Source: Afifellaceae bacterium
Lineage (GTDB): Bacteria; Pseudomonadota; Alphaproteobacteria; Rhizobiales; Afifellaceae
Reading direction: 5' to 3'
Assembly: GCA_028281235.1 (NCBI GenBank)
Contig: JANQKG010000002.1
Span: forward strand, 1-64,000
Length of the DNA: 64,000 bases
Shown: positions 61,862 through 64,000 of the stretch, piece after piece
Position numbering within the stretch: position 1 is the first letter of the stretch
Layout of the letters: the number at the start of each line of letters is the position of its first letter
The notes under the pieces: generated by a model
What the model was told of the DNA's origin: nothing
The model's database searches: none
What the model saw: only the letters and a program-made list of their open reading frames with translations
Position numbers and translations under genes: made by a program

Positions 61862-62266
61862 CTACGCCCCGACTGCCCTTTCAAACTCGCCGGGCGTCTT
61901 GTCCTTCAGATAGCTCAGCGCATCCTTGGCCTGGCTGGCGATAGCAGAAAACGCCGCCGGCTGGTGCACGGCGAGATCGGCGAGCACCTTGCGATCCACC
62001 GCAATGCCGGCCTTAGTCAGGCCGTCGATCAGGCGGGCATAGGTGAGCCCCTCCTGGCGGGCGGCGGCGTTGATGCGCTGGATCCATAAAGCGCGGAAAT
62101 TGCGCTTCTTGTTGCGGCGGTCGCGGTAGGCGTATTGCTGCGCCTTCTCCACGGCCTGCTTGGCGACCCGGATGGTGTTCTTGCGGCGGCCGTAATAGCC
62201 CTTCGCCGCCCGCAAGACCTTCTTGTGCTTGGCGTGAGAGGTCACGCCGCGTTTGACGCGCGCCAT
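61862..62266 (-). CDS. rplT: 50S ribosomal protein L20
   Basis: A 134-residue L20 with the basic start [18 protein letters not shown], then [50 protein letters not shown], and a C-terminal extension of about 14 residues common in alphaproteobacteria. It binds 23S rRNA early in assembly and in other bacteria represses its own operon. It is cotranscribed with rpmI, 27 bases upstream. Normally pheST follow; here the autotransporter block intervenes. Confidence 0.97.
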   Translation of the reverse strand: MARVKRGVTSHAKHKKVLRAAKGYYGRRKNTIRVAKQAVEKAQQYAYRDRRNKKRNFRALWIQRINAAARQEGLTYARLIDGLTKAGIAVDRKVLADLAVHQPAAFSAIASQAKDALSYLKDKTPGEFERAVGA

Positions 62267-62293
62267 GGCAAAAACTCCTTGCGTCTCGCGAGA

Positions 62294-62494
62294 TCAGCGG
62301 TTGTAGGGCATGTAGATCTTGACGATCGCCGCATCCTGGGGCGCCAGCACGGTGGTGCCGCGCGCCTGGCGGATGAATTTCGGCGTCCGCTTGATCATGC
62401 CGTGGCGCTTGCCCGCCTGCAGCACCTTCACCTTGCCGGTGGCGGTCATCTTGAAGCGCTTCTTGGCGCCGGACTTGGTCTTCTGCTTGGGCAT
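62294..62494 (-). CDS. rpmI: 50S ribosomal protein L35
   Basis: A 66-residue protein [20 protein letters not shown] through [16 protein letters not shown] to KIYMPYNR, matching L35 along its whole length. ATG 62494 follows GAGA; the longer open frame upstream is not real. Together with rplT it forms the rpmI-rplT unit. infC, which usually precedes rpmI, is not in the window; the stretch upstream holds repeats and a tRNA instead. Confidence 0.97.
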   Translation of the reverse strand: MPKQKTKSGAKKRFKMTATGKVKVLQAGKRHGMIKRTPKFIRQARGTTVLAPQDAAIVKIYMPYNR

Positions 62495-62710
62495 TTGGCT
62501 CTCCTTAAACGCGAAACCGCCCGCCTTGCCGGCGGGCGCCGCTTGGAAGCTCGGGATTGAGCGTTCTTGAGGTCGCCACGGCATGCCCTGGGCCTGAGGC
62601 CCGCGCCGGGCGACCCGGCAGGCGGTGATATAGAGGAGCAGCGGGGAAGAGGCAAGGATTGCGGGGGCTGCGTTAGGTTTCTTGCTTCCGGCGCACCCTT
62701 CTCCGTCGTT

Positions 62711-62797
62711 ATTGCCGGGCTTCGACCCGGCAATCCATAGGCCTTTGCCTTCGCCCTTCGGCGCTCAGGACTGGATGCCCGGATCAAGTCCGGGCAT
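62711..62797. repeat. paired palindromic repeat (E9)
   Basis: ATTGCCGGG/CCCGGCAAT (62711-62734) and ATGCCCGGA-tcaag-TCCGGGCAT (62775-62797), with CGTCGT and ACGACG-like words outside. This is a common dispersed alphaproteobacterial repeat. It fills much of the gap between rpmI and the tRNA gene. Confidence 0.75.
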
Positions 62798-62885
62798 GAC
62801 GACAGATATTGGGGGACCGCTTATGGTGGCTCGCGGCTCAGCCGCCCGGTTGCGCAGGTCTCTGGCCTATGGCATGAGCCGCGCG

Positions 62886-62914
62886 TTGACGAAGCCGGTT
62901 GATCGGCCCACTTT
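62886..62914 (+). promoter_or_regulatory. candidate tRNA-Thr promoter
   Basis: TTGACG at 62886-62891, a strong -35, with the weak -10 word CACTTT at 62909-62914 after 17 bases. The tRNA begins 15 bases later, the distance expected for a stable RNA promoter. Confidence 0.4.
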
Positions 62915-62928
62915 CGGCCGCGACGGTC

Positions 62929-63003
<75 letters not shown>

Positions 63004-63080
63004 TCTTCTGCGAAATACATTCACTTGAGTCGGGTGGGCAGAGTTTGTGGAGAAGTTACTCCGCGCTGCCTCGCGGAAAA

Positions 63081-63467
63081 TCATTCTGCGCGGAATGCAT
63101 CGCCCTTTTGCGATCTAACTAGGGACATCTCCACAATGCGTTCGATCACGCGGGTTGGGTCCTTCCACTTCATCACCAGCTTGCCGGGGTCCATTCCATA
63201 ATCCGCGACAATGTCCTTTAGCTGTTCTAGCGAAAGTGCCTCAAGTCGCCCCCTTAGGACAGACTCGCCTTCTTTGATCACTTCAACCGGGTCAAGGATT
63301 GCTGCTGGCCTGCGGTTTCTCGGGCGGCCCGGAACCGGTTTGGGCTTCTTAGGCTTAGGTTGGGCCACCCCGAAAAGCTCTTCTAGCCGCGCCGCCAACT
63401 GCGGGTCGTGCTCAGCCGCTTCGGCTACCGCCTTCGCAAACGCTGTCAGCTTGGCTCGCAACTTCAT
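63081..63467 (-). CDS. unknown protein in the element next to tRNA-Thr
   Basis: A 128-residue basic protein. The N-terminal half is helical (MKLRAKLTAFAKAVAEAAEH) and is followed by a Lys/Pro/Arg linker. The C-terminal part (LEALSLEQLKDIVADYGMDPGKLVMKWKDPTRVIERIVEM) could be a small SAP-like or helix-turn-helix fold. I cannot name the family. It lies three bases downstream of the ParA-like gene and is probably coupled to it, so a role in partitioning or regulation of the element is possible. Confidence 0.6.
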   Translation of the reverse strand: MKLRAKLTAFAKAVAEAAEHDPQLAARLEELFGVAQPKPKKPKPVPGRPRNRRPAAILDPVEVIKEGESVLRGRLEALSLEQLKDIVADYGMDPGKLVMKWKDPTRVIERIVEMSLVRSQKGDAFRAE

Positions 63468-63470
63468 GGC

Positions 63471-64000
63471 TCACCCCTCCAACCTCGCGATGATCTCTTC
63501 AGCAAGGCTCCGGTAGCAGTCGGCCAGCCCTCGGTATCCATACTTTTGTTTGAGCGTCCGGCTGTGACTTTGGTGCTCAGCCGCCCCGGCAATGTCATTC
63601 GCCTGTGGGATGATCGTGTCGAACACCGGGGCGTCCTTGCCAGCCTGAAGGGTCCGGAGGACGTTCGCATGGACGGACGAGTTGGCCTGGTGTTTTGTCA
63701 CCACGATGCCCAAGGGGTCTATAGTCTCGGCTATCTCATCAGAAAACTCCCGGACGCGGGTTACGATCTGCGGAATACCGTATGTAGAGAGGATGTCCGG
63801 GATCGTTGGGATGATGTAGCCGTGGGAAATGCGCAGCCCGTTCAGCGTGATGATGCCCAAATTGGGAGGGCAATCCACTATAACAATGTCATAATCATCG
63901 AGCCGGGCCTTCACTGCGCGCCACAACAGTTCAATCGGGTTCACCGAATAGAACTTGCCGCTGGGCGTTGATGCCAGTTTGTCTTGCACGTCAATCAAGT
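63471..64000 (-). CDS. ParA-family ATPase, C-terminal part (runs off the window)
   Basis: The visible C-terminal part has Walker B YDIVIVDCPPNLGIITLNGLRISHGYIIPTIPDILSTYGI, as in ParA/MinD-type ATPases of plasmids and integrative elements. The N-terminal Walker A region lies beyond the right edge. TTG at 63998 is not a real start. It differs from the chromosomal ParA at 20402, so it is a second, element-type partitioning ATPase. The G+C content here is visibly lower than in the housekeeping genes to the left. Confidence 0.85.
   Translation of the reverse strand, partial: LIDVQDKLASTPSGKFYSVNPIELLWRAVKARLDDYDIVIVDCPPNLGIITLNGLRISHGYIIPTIPDILSTYGIPQIVTRVREFSDEIAETIDPLGIVVTKHQANSSVHANVLRTLQAGKDAPVFDTIIPQANDIAGAAEHQSHSRTLKQKYGYRGLADCYRSLAEEIIARLEG

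Overview
This 64 kb window looks like chromosome of an alphaproteobacterium, most likely of the Hyphomicrobiales (Rhizobiales). The base composition is G+C rich. The gene order hemE-hemJ-rho / mnmE-mnmG-rsmG-parA-parB, facing dnaQ-coaE-aroE-maf-ppsR across a gap, is the one that surrounds the replication origin in many alphaproteobacteria. OlsB, TimA, CrbS/CrbR, IalB and DUF1127 proteins fit the same group. No species can be named from sequence alone.

Left part (1-10.5 kb): the start of an RND exporter and an FAD oxidoreductase; olsB; the leftward smr-mltA-timA set; fxsA and secB; then the leftward run ppsR-maf-aroE-coaE-dnaQ. Position 10547-10860 holds no gene. It contains an A+T-rich block and DnaA-box-like words, and both sides are transcribed away from it, so I read it as the probable chromosomal origin. 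Rightward from it lie hemE, hemJ, rho, mnmE, mnmG, rsmG, parA and parB, with two near-perfect parS sites between mnmE and mnmG. A VapBC module and a thioredoxin-fold (DUF255) protein sit inside this cluster.

Middle (22-47 kb): holA-lptE-leuS, a YggS PLP protein, a lone HerA-like ATPase, cell-envelope and stress genes, an OmpR-type regulator, a cNMP-binding-domain protein, a fatty acid hydroxylase, xthA, a probable small RNA with an intrinsic terminator, an ATP-dependent DNA ligase, a MATE pump, a truncated hemoglobin, DUF952-pyrD, and a CrbS/CrbR-type acetate-sensing pair with a sodium:solute symporter.

Right part (47-64 kb): mscL, an orphan TadG-like VWA protein, a CorC-type protein, a universal stress protein, and the rpmI-rplT-pheS-pheT set. 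That set is broken in two places: by an autotransporter plus IalB pair, and by an AraC/methyltransferase/DUF1127 group. At the right edge a tRNA-Thr (GGT) is followed at once by an unknown gene and a ParA-type ATPase, which looks like the border of an integrated element.

Two families of short intergenic palindromes are scattered through the window. One, with five copies of 75-79 bp bounded by CTAGTG/CACTAG, has stems that differ between copies but stay self-complementary within each copy. The other carries GAGCATGATC...GATCATGCTC arms and a partner hairpin. Several copies abut or supply the stop codon, ribosome binding site or start region of neighbouring genes.
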